Below the pieces are notes generated by a model. That model was given only the letters and a program-made list of their open reading frames with translations. It was not told the DNA's origin and searched no databases. A stretch of 43,583 bases of DNA from positions 1 through 43,583 of the forward strand of contig CAZNIP010000014.1 of the NCBI GenBank assembly GCA_964573115.1, read 5' to 3'. The translations under genes were made by a program, and so were the position numbers. Numbering within the stretch: position 1 is the first letter of the stretch; each line of letters opens with the position of its first letter. Source of the DNA: CAYOID01 sp964573115 (lineage in GTDB: Bacteria > Desulfobacterota > Desulfovibrionia > Desulfovibrionales > Desulfothermaceae). Of the stretch, positions 14,589 to 22,800 are shown one piece after another.

Positions 14589-15788
14589 ATGTCTGAACGG
14601 TTTCGATTCAACAGGCTGGAGCTGTCCGGCTCTCTTGGCGATCTGGGCACGCTGCTGCCCATCGCCATGGCGCTGATCCTGGTCAACGGCCTGGACCCGG
14701 TCGGCGTCTTTGTCAGCGTCGGGCTGTTCTACATCCTGTCAGGGCTTGTTTTCGGGGTCACGGTGCCTGTCCAGCCGATGAAGGTCATTGGCGCCTATGC
14801 CATCGCGACCTCTGTGAGCAGCTCGCAGATCCTGGCATCATCCCTGCTCATGAGCCTCTTTCTGCTCCTGATCGGGGCAACCGGGGCCATCCGGCTCATC
14901 AGCAGGTACACCCCGAGGTCCGTCATCAGGGGCGTTCAGCTGTCCACCGGGGCCCTGCTCATGGCCGGGGGGGTCAGGTTCATGCTCGGGACCTCGACCT
15001 ATCAAACCTTGCAGGGGGCAGCCGAACCCGCCCTTGCGATGCAATATCTGGGCCCATTGCCCATAGGCGTGATCGTTGGGGCTGGGGCGGGTCTGGGAAC
15101 GCTCCTGCTGCTGGACAACAGGAAAGTGCCCGCCGGTCTGGCAGTCATTCTGGCCGGGGCCATCCTGGGGATCCTCCTCGGTTCTCCTGAAAGCAGGGTC
15201 GGACTGGGGCCGCAGCTGACCCTCCCGGAGTTCATGCCTTTACCCTTCCCCGGCCAGGTCGATTTTTCCTACGCCCTGCTGGCCCTGGTGTTGCCTCAGC
15301 TGCCCATGACCATGGGCAATGCCGTCCTGGCCTACACCGATCTTTCACAGGAGTATTTCGGGGACAAGTCCAGGCGGATGACGAACACCGCAGCGTGCCT
15401 CAGCATGGCCGCGGCCAACGCGGTCAGCTTTGTCCTCGGCGGCATGCCCATGTGTCACGGTGCCGGAGGGCTGGCAGCCCATTATCGTTTCGGCGCCCGG
15501 ACTGCCGGCTCAAATCTGATGATCGGCGGACTGTTCATTGTCCTGGCCCTGGTTTTTGGACCGCACCTCCTGACGCTTCTCAGCCTGCTGCCCATGTCCA
15601 TCCTGGGAGTGCTGCTCGTTTTTGCCGGGGCTCAGCTGGCGCTGACCATCCTGGACCTCCAGGAGCGCCGGGACCTGTTTGTGGCGGTGCTCATCCTGGG
15701 CATCACCCTGGCGTCCAACCTGGCAGCCGGCTTCCTCGTGGGGATCGCCGTGGCCTCATGCCTCCGGTGGCCCAGGTTTTCCGTGTAG
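14589..15788 (+). CDS. MOT1-type sulfate/molybdate transporter
   Basis: 399 residues, about ten to twelve hydrophobic segments. Signatures are LSGSLGDLGTLLPIAMAL at the N-terminus and VPVQPMKVIGAYA, which recur as the paired MOT1 motifs; the second half repeats the design (PLPFPGQVDFSYALLALVLPQ, LPMTMGNAVLAYTDLS). MOT1 proteins are related to SulP permeases but lack the STAS domain, as here, and plant members are molybdate importers. In a sulfate reducer either oxyanion is plausible. GAGGTGAT precedes the ATG at 14589. A methyltransferase-like gene follows after 31 nt. Confidence 0.85.
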   Translation: MSERFRFNRLELSGSLGDLGTLLPIAMALILVNGLDPVGVFVSVGLFYILSGLVFGVTVPVQPMKVIGAYAIATSVSSSQILASSLLMSLFLLLIGATGAIRLISRYTPRSVIRGVQLSTGALLMAGGVRFMLGTSTYQTLQGAAEPALAMQYLGPLPIGVIVGAGAGLGTLLLLDNRKVPAGLAVILAGAILGILLGSPESRVGLGPQLTLPEFMPLPFPGQVDFSYALLALVLPQLPMTMGNAVLAYTDLSQEYFGDKSRRMTNTAACLSMAAANAVSFVLGGMPMCHGAGGLAAHYRFGARTAGSNLMIGGLFIVLALVFGPHLLTLLSLLPMSILGVLLVFAGAQLALTILDLQERRDLFVAVLILGITLASNLAAGFLVGIAVASCLRWPRFSV

Positions 15789-15819
15789 ACGATCCTCTTC
15801 GACAAGGAGGAACCTCGGT

Positions 15820-16761
15820 GTGAATCTGAAGGAGGCTGTGCACGATCACGATCTGCTGCTCATGGAGGCTGCGGTTTCGGAGATCATGAGCCAGAGGGAG
15901 GATGTCGCGGTTCACCCCCGCCTGGGGGCGGCTCCATGCATTGATGATCCAAGGGGCCGGGAGGTTCTCAGGGAGCTCTACCGGGGATTCATCTCCGTTG
16001 CCCGCAGGGCGGACATCCCCCTTCTGGTGACGGCACCGACCTGGCGGACCAATCAGGAAAGAATTGCCGAGGCCGGGTTGGACCGGGACATCAACCGTCA
16101 TGCCCTGGAGTTCATGCGCTCGATTCAGGATGAGGCCGGACCTTTTGGAGCCATGATGAGTGTGGGTGGGCTGCTGGGCTGCAGGAACGACGCCTACAGG
16201 CCGGATCAGGGCCTGAGTCCGGATCAGGCGGCCTCGTTTCATGCCTGGCAGGCCGAGCGGCTGGCCGAGGCCGGGGCGGAGTACCTCATGGCCGCCACGC
16301 TTCCAGCCGTGCCGGAGGCTCTGGGCATGGCCAGAGCCATGACCGCGACCGGTCTGGACGTCGTCATCAGCTTTGTGATCAACAGACAGGGGCGCATCCT
16401 GGACGGGCATCCCCTGGCAGAAGCCTTTTCCATCATCGACAGGGGCTGTTCTCCCCGGCCCCTGGGCTACATGATCAACTGCGCCTACCCGTCGTTTTTC
16501 CAGGCCAGCTCAGAACCGGAGGAAGTCTTTCAGAGGCTGATCGGCTATCAGGCCAATGGGTCCTCTCTGGATCATGCTGAGCTGGACAAGGCCCAGGGCC
16601 TGCTCGCAGACGACATTGCGGACTGGGCCCACCGGATGATCGAACTGCACACGCGCTACGGGATCACGATCCTGGGCGGGTGCTGCGGGACGACCAGCGA
16701 GCACCTGGAGGCCCTTGTCGGCCTGGCCTCTGGCAAGGCCGACACCTTGGGTTTTGACTGA
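15820..16761 (+). CDS. Homocysteine S-methyltransferase family protein
   Basis: 313 residues from the GTG at 15820; AAGGAGG at 15804-15810 lies 9 nt upstream, whereas the frame extends further up only into the transporter gene. The fold is a TIM barrel with the C-terminal zinc motif ILGGCCGTTSEHL and an upstream Cys in INCAYPSFF, which together give the three Cys ligands of the family. The enzyme would transfer a methyl group to homocysteine from a small donor such as S-methylmethionine or SAM; no cobalamin-binding domain is present, so it is not MetH. It is probably co-transcribed with the transporter. The preferred donor cannot be read from the sequence. Confidence 0.85.
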   Translation: MNLKEAVHDHDLLLMEAAVSEIMSQREDVAVHPRLGAAPCIDDPRGREVLRELYRGFISVARRADIPLLVTAPTWRTNQERIAEAGLDRDINRHALEFMRSIQDEAGPFGAMMSVGGLLGCRNDAYRPDQGLSPDQAASFHAWQAERLAEAGAEYLMAATLPAVPEALGMARAMTATGLDVVISFVINRQGRILDGHPLAEAFSIIDRGCSPRPLGYMINCAYPSFFQASSEPEEVFQRLIGYQANGSSLDHAELDKAQGLLADDIADWAHRMIELHTRYGITILGGCCGTTSEHLEALVGLASGKADTLGFD

Positions 16762-16915
16762 AGAGGGACCACAAATGGCCGGGGATGAGGCCATGTGGCG
16801 GTTCCCGGGAGCGCTGAACGAGTGGGGCTGGACCGCAGACATGACCACCCTTCACAGAATCGTAACAATGAGTGGCTATGCTCTGTCCCATACACACCGC
16901 TAAGGAGAAAGGCGC

Positions 16916-17389
16916 ATGGGAAACGACAAGAGGGCCCTCTTCATCTGCGTGCACAACAGCGCCCGGAGCCAGATGGCCGAGGCGTATCTCGACCATCTGG
17001 GGGGAGACGACTGGCATGTCGAGAGTGCCGGGTTCGATCCCGGGGAGATCAATCCCCTGGTGGTCAAGGTCATGGCTGAAGAAGGGTATGACTTGAGCTC
17101 CAAGACGACCCAGGGGGTCTTTGACCTCTTCAAGCAGGGCAGGAACTTCCAATACGTGATCACGGTCTGTTCCGAGTCTGAAGAGGGGAGCTGCCCCATT
17201 TTTCCAGGCATGACCCACAGGCTGCACCTGCCGTTTCCTGACCCGGCCAAGCTCGAGGGTTCTGAAGAGGAAAAGCTGGCCAAGGTGCGGGAGATCCGGG
17301 ATCAGATCAAGGCCATGATCCAGCAGTTTCTGGAATGGGAGACCTCGGGGCAGTCCAAAAAGCTCGGCGATCACTGGGAGCTGCGCTGA
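16916..17389 (+). CDS. arsC: ArsC-type arsenate reductase / low-Mr protein tyrosine phosphatase family
   Basis: 157 residues after AAGGAGAAAGG. The P-loop is FICVHNSARSQMAEAYL (C-x5-R family, with the Asn typical of thioredoxin-coupled ArsC). A second pair of cysteines sits in VITVCSESEEGSCPIFPG, matching the redox Cys couple of ArsC enzymes. DPAKLEGSEEEKL follows, as in many members. The expected role is reduction of arsenate to arsenite for export. No arsB/acr3 transporter or ArsR repressor is adjacent, so it may be an isolated detoxification gene; a phosphatase role is the alternative. Confidence 0.85.
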   Translation: MGNDKRALFICVHNSARSQMAEAYLDHLGGDDWHVESAGFDPGEINPLVVKVMAEEGYDLSSKTTQGVFDLFKQGRNFQYVITVCSESEEGSCPIFPGMTHRLHLPFPDPAKLEGSEEEKLAKVREIRDQIKAMIQQFLEWETSGQSKKLGDHWELR

Positions 17390-17545
17390 AAGGACGGTGC
17401 AGATCCGCAGGAAGCTGAGGATTGGTCCAGGCGTTTTCCCTCAAGGAAAGACATGGGCAAGGGTCTGAGGGTTTCAGCCTCGCGGTCCTGGTCCTGATAA
17501 GGCCCGAGTGTTGCCGGCATCCCGGGAACGTGCTAGGGCACATGC

Positions 17546-18847
17546 ATGCCATCCCGGAAAAGACGCGTCTCCTCTGGGGTCCCGCAGCTGGACCGCCTTC
17601 TGGGCAGCCTGTGCATCGGGGACAACGTGGTCTGGTACGACGAGGCTGGAAGCCTGGCCTTCCACTTTGGCTCGGCCCTGATCCAGGAGTCCGTGTCCAG
17701 GGACCAGCCAGTCATCTTCGTCAGCCTTGACCGTTCCCTGAAAAACCTCCTGGACCAGCTTGGTCCCCTGGCCCAGACCCGGTCCCTGACCATCCTTGAT
17801 TGTTTCACCAACGGCAAAGGCGGCTGCTCAGAGGTCTTTGCCGGGTTCTACGAAAAGGAGGAGGCCCGGCACCCTTTTCAGGTCATCAGGCTCGACCGCC
17901 CGGAGGACCCTGACCAGGTTGCCGGGGCGGTGTACGAGCTGCACGGCCGATTGACCGGAAATGTCCGGCTCATCATTGAAAGCCTGACCGGAATGCGGGA
18001 TCTCTGGGGCGGAGAGGAAGCAGTGGCCAGGTTCTACACCCGGACCTGCCCCCGACTCTACGAGCTGGAAACCGTGGCCTACTGGTTCATGGAAAAGGAG
18101 GCCCACTCCCAGCAGTTCAGGGCCTCCATCAACCAGATTGCCCAGGTGGTCATCGAGTTGTCGCTGCAGCGGGGCCGCTCCTCCCTGAGCGTGGTCAAAG
18201 CGGAACATCGGCAGATGGACAGGCTGAACCGGCCTCTCCGGTTCCGGATCGACGGGAGGGAACCGCGGTTCGAGCACGACGGGAGCATCTCGGGCCTCAA
18301 TGACATCGGCCAGCGGGTCCGAAACTTTCGGACCAGGCATGGGGTTTCCCAGAAGGAGCTGGCTCAGCTGGCCGGGGTGACCCCGAGCACGGTTTCCCAG
18401 GTCGAGAGCAGCACCATCACCCCCTCCCTGCCTGTTCTGTTCAAGCTGGCCGAAGCCCTGTCCGTGGGCGTGGAGTCTTTCTTCCTCGGCATTCAGGGGC
18501 AGGCCAGGGGGCCTGTCTACCCCATCGTCGATGCCAGGGAGATGGCCTTCAAGGATCTGCCCCGGGGGAGCATCAGCGGGCAGTTCTTGATGCCTCTCGA
18601 TGTCGAGTCCAGGGTGGAGCCGATCCTGGTGGAGGTGCCTCCGGGACAGACCGTTCCGGCCCATTTCTGCCAGCACAAGGGCGAAGAGATGGGGTTTCTG
18701 GTCTCAGGACGGCTGGAAGTGCTCCTGGCTCAGGCCAGTCACCGGATAGGCCCTGGGGACGTGCTCCATCTGACCAGCGACAACCCTCTCCAGTGGAGAA
18801 ACACCGGCACCGAGCCGGCCAGGCTGCTGTGGCTGAAGATCAAGTGA
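17546..18847 (+). CDS. Degenerate KaiC/RadA-like domain fused to XRE helix-turn-helix and cupin
   Basis: 433 residues. Residues 10-240 follow the KaiC-family layout (SSGVPQLDRLLGSLCIGDNV, then VIFVSLDRSLKNLL, SLTILDCF, VRLIIESLTGMRDLW), but the segment where the Walker A GxxGxGKT should be reads DEAGSLAFHF, so nucleotide binding is probably lost. Residues 253-310 form an XRE-type DNA-binding domain (VSQKELAQLAGVTPSTVSQVE). Residues 350-432 form a cupin (VPPGQTVPAHFCQHKGEE, GPGDVLHLTSDNP). XRE-cupin proteins are small-molecule-responsive regulators; here a KaiC-like signalling module is added. Its target is unknown. The gene is closed by a strong bidirectional terminator. Confidence 0.82.
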   Translation: MPSRKRRVSSGVPQLDRLLGSLCIGDNVVWYDEAGSLAFHFGSALIQESVSRDQPVIFVSLDRSLKNLLDQLGPLAQTRSLTILDCFTNGKGGCSEVFAGFYEKEEARHPFQVIRLDRPEDPDQVAGAVYELHGRLTGNVRLIIESLTGMRDLWGGEEAVARFYTRTCPRLYELETVAYWFMEKEAHSQQFRASINQIAQVVIELSLQRGRSSLSVVKAEHRQMDRLNRPLRFRIDGREPRFEHDGSISGLNDIGQRVRNFRTRHGVSQKELAQLAGVTPSTVSQVESSTITPSLPVLFKLAEALSVGVESFFLGIQGQARGPVYPIVDAREMAFKDLPRGSISGQFLMPLDVESRVEPILVEVPPGQTVPAHFCQHKGEEMGFLVSGRLEVLLAQASHRIGPGDVLHLTSDNPLQWRNTGTEPARLLWLKIK

Positions 18848-18894
18848 TGCATGTGCGTTGCCGGCTTCAAGATGGCCCGGCAACGCACGTGCAT
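18847..18894. terminator. Bidirectional hairpin between convergent genes
   Basis: ATGCATGTGCGTTGCCGG (18847-18864) pairs with CCGGCAACGCACGTGCAT (18877-18894), 18 bp with one G-U. It lies exactly between the XRE-cupin gene and the convergent glutamate-synthase-like gene. TTCTC follows on the plus strand. Confidence 0.8.
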
Positions 18895-18914
18895 GTTCTC
18901 GAGATGCTCTCGCA

Positions 18915-20561
18915 TCACGAGAGGAGGATCTTCTTGGCGGTCTCGTTGTTGATGTCCGAAGCGTGCGGAATGCCGGTCTCTTCAGCCGTCTCCCTGTTGG
19001 CCGAAAAGATGTCGCTCCTGGACACGTTCTGCAGCTTGAACTTCCGGGCTCCGGCCATGAGCTGCTGCAGCCCGCAGGAGAGCTTGTCCGTCAGGGTCCA
19101 CAGGGCGATGGCCCCATAGGGGATGTTCTTCATCTCTTCCCTGCCCACCTTTTTCTGGACTTCAAAGTAGGAGGCGAAGATCTCGTCCGCAGCTCCGCCC
19201 AGGTCCCTGACCGCTTTGGGGAGGCTGTCCCAGTTGCCGTTCAGGGCTTCCCTTCGTTCGGGGTGCAGGACCCCTTCGATATTGGCCCCCAGGAAGCCCG
19301 GAATCATCAGGGACCGCCCCATGCAGATCAGCCTGGTGTAGGGCGCGCCCAGGGCCAGCCCCTTGAAGATGGAATCCTCCAGGGCAAACCCGCCGGCAAA
19401 AGAGAGGTCCACCACAGACTCGCCTTGCGAAGCCAGAAGGCTGGCATATTCATGTGCTTTGGCATGGAGGTTGATGGAGGGGACCCCCCAGCTCTGCATC
19501 ATGTTCCAGGGGCTCATGCCGGTCCCGCCCCCTGAGCCGTCGATGGTCAGCAGGTCCAGTCCGGCCTGGGAGGCGAACTTGATGGCCATGGCCAGCTCTT
19601 CCATGCCGTAGGATCCCGTCTTGAGGGAGATGCGGTCAAAGCCCAGCGAGCGCAGGTAGTCCACAGCCTTCATGAACTCCTCCCGGACCAGCTCCACCGA
19701 GCTGGTGTGCGTGGCCCCAAGGCGGCTGTGCCGGGCAAAGGAGGTGATGGCCCCATGCTCGAAGGCTTCCTGAACATCCAGACTCTCTGGATCAGGGTCA
19801 ACGATGTAGCCCCGTCTCTTCAGGAACTGGGCATAGTCCAGGCTGGTGACCTGGATCTCCCCCCCGATGTCCTTGGCGCCCTGACCCCATTTGAGCTCGA
19901 TGATGCAGGTGTCGCCGTAGTGTTCAGCCACGTACTCGGCCACCCCGTTCCTGGTGTCCTCGACATTGAGCTGGACGATGATGGCCCCATGGCCGTCAAA
20001 GTATCGCAGGTAGGTCCGGATCCTGCGGTCCAGCTCCGGTGCCTTGACCACCCTGCCGTTTTTGATTTCCGAGTTCCTGTCCACCCCGACCACGTTTTCA
20101 CCGACCACGACCGGGATGCCCACGAGGGCCCCGCCAATGGCAAAGGAGTCCCAGTACTTGGCGGCGATGAAGGTTGAGCCCAGAGCCCCGGTCATGATCG
20201 GCAGCCGGGACCTGGTCCTGGTCCTGCCCCCGAACTCGGTGGACAGATCGACATTGGGAAAGATGCAGTGGTCGGAGTCGGCAACCACATCGCCGTTGAT
20301 CCCATGGGCCCCGTAGGCGTAGCCCTGAATGCGCAGGGAGTTGTAGGACACGCCGACGTGGCAGGTGTTGTTGGCTCCGGCCGTGACCAGGCCGAAGTCC
20401 CTGGGGTAGAGCAGCTTGCGCCCGACCAGGCTGGAGAGCCAGGTCTCGCACCTGCCCTGGCAGTCGGCCCGGCAGAGGGTGCACAGGCTGGACTCGGCCG
20501 GGTTGCCGCGATTGACCGTGCCAAGCACGTCATTGTTCTTCACAAAGCGCATCGTGTTCAT
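18915..20561 (-). CDS. Glutamate synthase-like FMN-binding protein (GltB domain 2)
   Basis: 548 residues; ATG 20561 follows AAAGGAGA. The body is the FMN-binding central/synthase domain of glutamate synthase: GALGSTFIAAKYWDSFAIGG, ELKWGQGAKDIGGEIQ, LKTGSYGMEELAMAIK, TIDGSGGGTGMSPWNMM and SFAGGFALEDSIFKGLALGA are the glutamate-synthase alpha/beta-barrel motifs. A Cys cluster (C27, C30, C34, C38) precedes it, possibly for Fe-S. The amidotransferase domain and GXGXG domain are absent, as in the stand-alone archaeal and anaerobe type. Glutamate formation from 2-oxoglutarate and ammonia or glutamine is likely but not certain; such proteins also include other FMN oxidoreductases. The leader (20562-20795) holds an ANTAR-type antitermination element, which ties it to nitrogen control. 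Confidence 0.88.
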   Translation of the reverse strand: MNTMRFVKNNDVLGTVNRGNPAESSLCTLCRADCQGRCETWLSSLVGRKLLYPRDFGLVTAGANNTCHVGVSYNSLRIQGYAYGAHGINGDVVADSDHCIFPNVDLSTEFGGRTRTRSRLPIMTGALGSTFIAAKYWDSFAIGGALVGIPVVVGENVVGVDRNSEIKNGRVVKAPELDRRIRTYLRYFDGHGAIIVQLNVEDTRNGVAEYVAEHYGDTCIIELKWGQGAKDIGGEIQVTSLDYAQFLKRRGYIVDPDPESLDVQEAFEHGAITSFARHSRLGATHTSSVELVREEFMKAVDYLRSLGFDRISLKTGSYGMEELAMAIKFASQAGLDLLTIDGSGGGTGMSPWNMMQSWGVPSINLHAKAHEYASLLASQGESVVDLSFAGGFALEDSIFKGLALGAPYTRLICMGRSLMIPGFLGANIEGVLHPERREALNGNWDSLPKAVRDLGGAADEIFASYFEVQKKVGREEMKNIPYGAIALWTLTDKLSCGLQQLMAGARKFKLQNVSRSDIFSANRETAEETGIPHASDINNETAKKILLS

Positions 20562-20575
20562 GGATGTGGTCTCCT

Positions 20576-20602
20576 TTCAGCTTTGCCTTTGGCAAAGCTG
20601 AA
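20576..20602 (-). other. REP-like hairpin directly upstream of the ribosome-binding site
   Basis: Arms 20576-20587 and 20591-20602 are perfect complements (12 bp, 3-nt loop). On the minus strand the 3' arm runs straight into the AAAGGAG ribosome-binding site of the glutamate-synthase-like gene. The sequence TCAGCTTTGCC ... GGCAAAGCTGA is related to the REP-like palindromes inside the dispersed repeats. Confidence 0.65.
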
Positions 20603-20653
20603 TAATTGGGTTTGAGCTTCAGAAAGAATGGCCTCGCTGTCTTGCAGCAAATG

Positions 20654-20704
20654 AAAAAAGGCGTCTCAGCCCACCCTGTCGAGCATGGGGGCAAGAGACG
20701 CCTT
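20654..20704 (-). terminator. Rho-independent terminator in the leader of the glutamate-synthase-like gene
   Basis: On the minus strand AAGGCGTCTC (20704-20695) pairs with GAGACGCCTT (20667-20658), followed by a run of U (20659-20654). The loop contains GCCCCC/GGGUGGGC that can pair internally. It lies about 95 nt before the start codon, so it must be bypassed for expression. Confidence 0.88.
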
Positions 20705-20760
20705 TGTCTTGATTGTGTCCGTTGACGTGAACCGGCACGCCTTTGTGCGGATTCAGGTCA
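20696..20760 (-). promoter_or_regulatory. Dual-hexaloop ANTAR-target RNA
   Basis: On the minus strand, hairpin P1 (20760-20723) has GCAC-AAAGGC-GUGC at its tip (loop 20744-20739) and a lower stem with 14 of 16 positions paired. Hairpin P2 (20709-20696) is AGAC-AAAGGC-GUCU. Both hexaloops carry A at position 1 and G at position 4, the recognition rule for ANTAR proteins. The 3' half of P2 is also the 5' arm of the terminator, so P2 and the terminator are mutually exclusive. The regulator gene (GAF-ANTAR) lies directly upstream. Confidence 0.85.
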
Positions 20761-20794
20761 TTGTGCTCAAGCTGAAATCTTGATCCAAAAATTC

Positions 20795-20823
20795 ATTTTT
20801 ACTGAATTTCTGGCCCATGTCAA
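20795..20823 (-). promoter_or_regulatory. Candidate promoter of the ANTAR leader
   Basis: On the minus strand TTGACA (20823-20818) is followed after 16 nt by TAAAAA (20801-20796), or after 17 nt by AAAAAT. Transcription would start near 20788 and run through the dual-hexaloop element and terminator. Confidence 0.55.
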
Positions 20824-20872
20824 GTGAAAGCCTGGTTCGGGTGCGATGTCCGTGAGCACCAACCAGGCTTCA
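20823..20872 (-). terminator. Hairpin after the GAF-ANTAR gene
   Basis: On the minus strand GTGAAGCCTGGTT pairs with AACCAGGCTTTCAC (one bulge), with GGTGC/GCACC inside. It has no U-tract. It may end the GAF-ANTAR transcript or act as a processing site before the next promoter. Confidence 0.5.
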
Positions 20873-20903
20873 CTGGCTTGCTTTCTTGGGGTTCGAATGG
20901 AGA

Positions 20904-21623
20904 TCAGTGGGTGGAGAGCTCTTCGGACAAAAGGATGGCTTCAGCCACCTGGCGCATGGATTTGCGAGTGTCCATGCTCCTTTTTTGAATCCAGCGGTAG
21001 GCCTCTTTTCCAGTCATGTGCCTCTTGTGCATGAGCACTTCCTTGGCCTGTTCAACGAGCTTGCGGGTCTCCAGCTCCTCCTGGATGACCCTGGTCTGGA
21101 CCATGAGCTCGGTGTTCATGATGGCCACAGCGGCCTGGTTGGCCACCGTGGTCAGCAGGTTGACCTGGGTCTCTGTAAAATCGTGGGGTTCGGAGGTGAA
21201 GGAGTTCAGGACACCGACGACCTTGCCGTTCTTGATCTGCAAAGGGACCCCCACCATGGACGCCAGTCCCAGCCTGCGGGCCATCTCCTTTTCCTTGAAG
21301 AGCTCGTTGTCCAGGACGCTCTTGATGATCAAGGGTTTCTGGGTGGAGGCGATGTGCCCGACCACCCCTTCGTCCATGCCCAGGGATCGGTCCTTGACGT
21401 ATTCCGGGGCAATGGCCTGGGTGGCCTTGAGCCTGATCAGGGGCGGATTCTCGTCGTCATCGATCAGCCACAGGGAACAGATGTCCACATCCATGACCTT
21501 GGCCGTGACCATGACGATGAGCTTCAAGAGGTCCTCGAGGAAGATGTCTGAGGTGATGGCCCGGCTGATGTCCATCAGGGCCCGGATGTACTTGTCGTTG
21601 GAGTCGGTGTCGAAGTGGGGCAT
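20904..21623 (-). CDS. GAF-ANTAR antitermination regulator
   Basis: 239 residues. Residues 10-175 form a GAF sensor (DICSLWLIDDDENPPLIRLKA, GMDEGVVGHIASTQKPLII, MVGVPLQIKNGKVVGVLNSF). A coiled linker follows (about 175-190). Residues 190-236 are an ANTAR domain with its helical signature ETRKLVEQAKEVLMHKRHM, EAYRWIQKRSMDTRKSMRQV and AEAILLSEEL. ANTAR domains bind twin hexaloop hairpins in nascent RNA and block terminators. The predicted target lies 144-208 nt downstream on the same strand. The gene begins 3 nt after the stop codon of the radical SAM gene with no clear ribosome-binding site, so it is probably co-transcribed and translationally coupled. The GAF ligand is unknown. Confidence 0.92.
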   Translation of the reverse strand: MPHFDTDSNDKYIRALMDISRAITSDIFLEDLLKLIVMVTAKVMDVDICSLWLIDDDENPPLIRLKATQAIAPEYVKDRSLGMDEGVVGHIASTQKPLIIKSVLDNELFKEKEMARRLGLASMVGVPLQIKNGKVVGVLNSFTSEPHDFTETQVNLLTTVANQAAVAIMNTELMVQTRVIQEELETRKLVEQAKEVLMHKRHMTGKEAYRWIQKRSMDTRKSMRQVAEAILLSEELSTH

Positions 21624-21626
21624 AAC

Positions 21627-22800
21627 TCAGGTCCAAACTCCGGGGATTCGTGTCTGGCACGACGGGCATCGGCCCTGGTCGAGCCGCATGACCGGGATGC
21701 TGTAGCCCTGCCTCCTGACGATCAGTTCGTCGCAGTTGGGGCAGCGGGTGTCCTGCCCCCCGGGAACGGGGGCGTTGCCGATATAGACGAAGTGAAGGCC
21801 CATTGTACGGGCGGTGCTCCAGGCCTGCCGGAGGAAGGAGACCGGCGTGGGCGAAAGGCGGTTCAGCTTGTACATGGGAAAGAAGCGCAGAAAGTGCAGG
21901 GGATGATCCGGGCCCAACGTGGTCAGGATCCAGTCGCACATGCGTCTGATCATCTCCAGGTCGTCGGTGTACCCCGGGACCACCAGATTGGTGATCTCCA
22001 CATGGACCCCCTGCTCCTGAAGGGTCCTGAAGGTCCTGAGCACCGGCTCCAGTCGTCCGCCGTTGAGCTTTTTGTAGATGTCGTCGCTGAAGGCCTTGAG
22101 ATTGATGTTCGCGCCCTGGATGTGCCGGCAGAGCTCCTTGAGTGGCCGGGTGTTCACGTAGCCGTTGGAGATGAGCAGATTGGCCAGGTCCTGCTCTCCG
22201 GCGGCCAGGGCGGTGTCCAGCATGTATTCGAAAAAGGTCACCGGTTCGGAGTAGGTGTAGGCAATGGAAGAGCAGCCGTTCTGCCTGGCCAGGCGAACCA
22301 CCTGGTCTGGAAAGAGCTCCTGAGACCTGACCTCTTCTGGCTTGACCTGGGATATCTCCCAGTTCTGGCAGTTCAGACAGCGCAGGTTACAGCCGGCGGC
22401 CGCGATGGAAAAGCTCTTCGAACGCGGCTGGAAATGAAAGAGGGGCTTCTTCTCCACCGGGTCGACGTGCACGGCGCAGGGGTTGCCATACGTCAGGGAG
22501 GTCAGGGTCCCCTCGTGATTGATCTTGGAGCGGCAGGCGCTGCGGTCCCCGGGTTTGAGCACACAGGTGTTGGGGCAGGTGGTGCAGATGACGGCCTTGT
22601 CTTTCAGGCGCTGATAAAAGACAGCCTCTTTGGACCACCTCCAGGGATGGTCCGGAGCGTCATTGGGGAACACCGAGCCTTGAAGAGACGCTGGGGTCGA
22701 GCCGGCTCCCCAGGGCCATCGGGCAAACCCCAGACGGGTCGAACAGAGCAGGGCCGCTCCGGAGCAGAGAAAGGTGCGTCTGGAGATGGGCAGAGTCATG
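21627..22800 (-). CDS. AmmeMemoRadiSam system radical SAM protein with Tat signal
   Basis: 390 residues from ATG 22800, which overlaps the stop of the upstream gene as ATGA. The N-terminus ISRRTFLCSGAALLCS is a twin-arginine signal (R7-R8 followed by a hydrophobic stretch). The radical SAM cluster motif GCNLRCLNCQNW (CxxxCxxC at 137, 141, 144) and EPVTFFEYML follow, with VHVEITNLVVPGYTDD later. An additional Cys group VICTTCPNTC lies before the core, and a rubredoxin-like C-terminal pair of CxxC (DTRCPNCDEL and GRCPSCQTR). This is the radical SAM member of the AMMECR1-Memo-radical SAM trio, whose reaction is unknown. It resembles pyruvate formate-lyase activating enzymes. A Tat signal implies export of the folded Fe-S protein. 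Confidence 0.88.
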
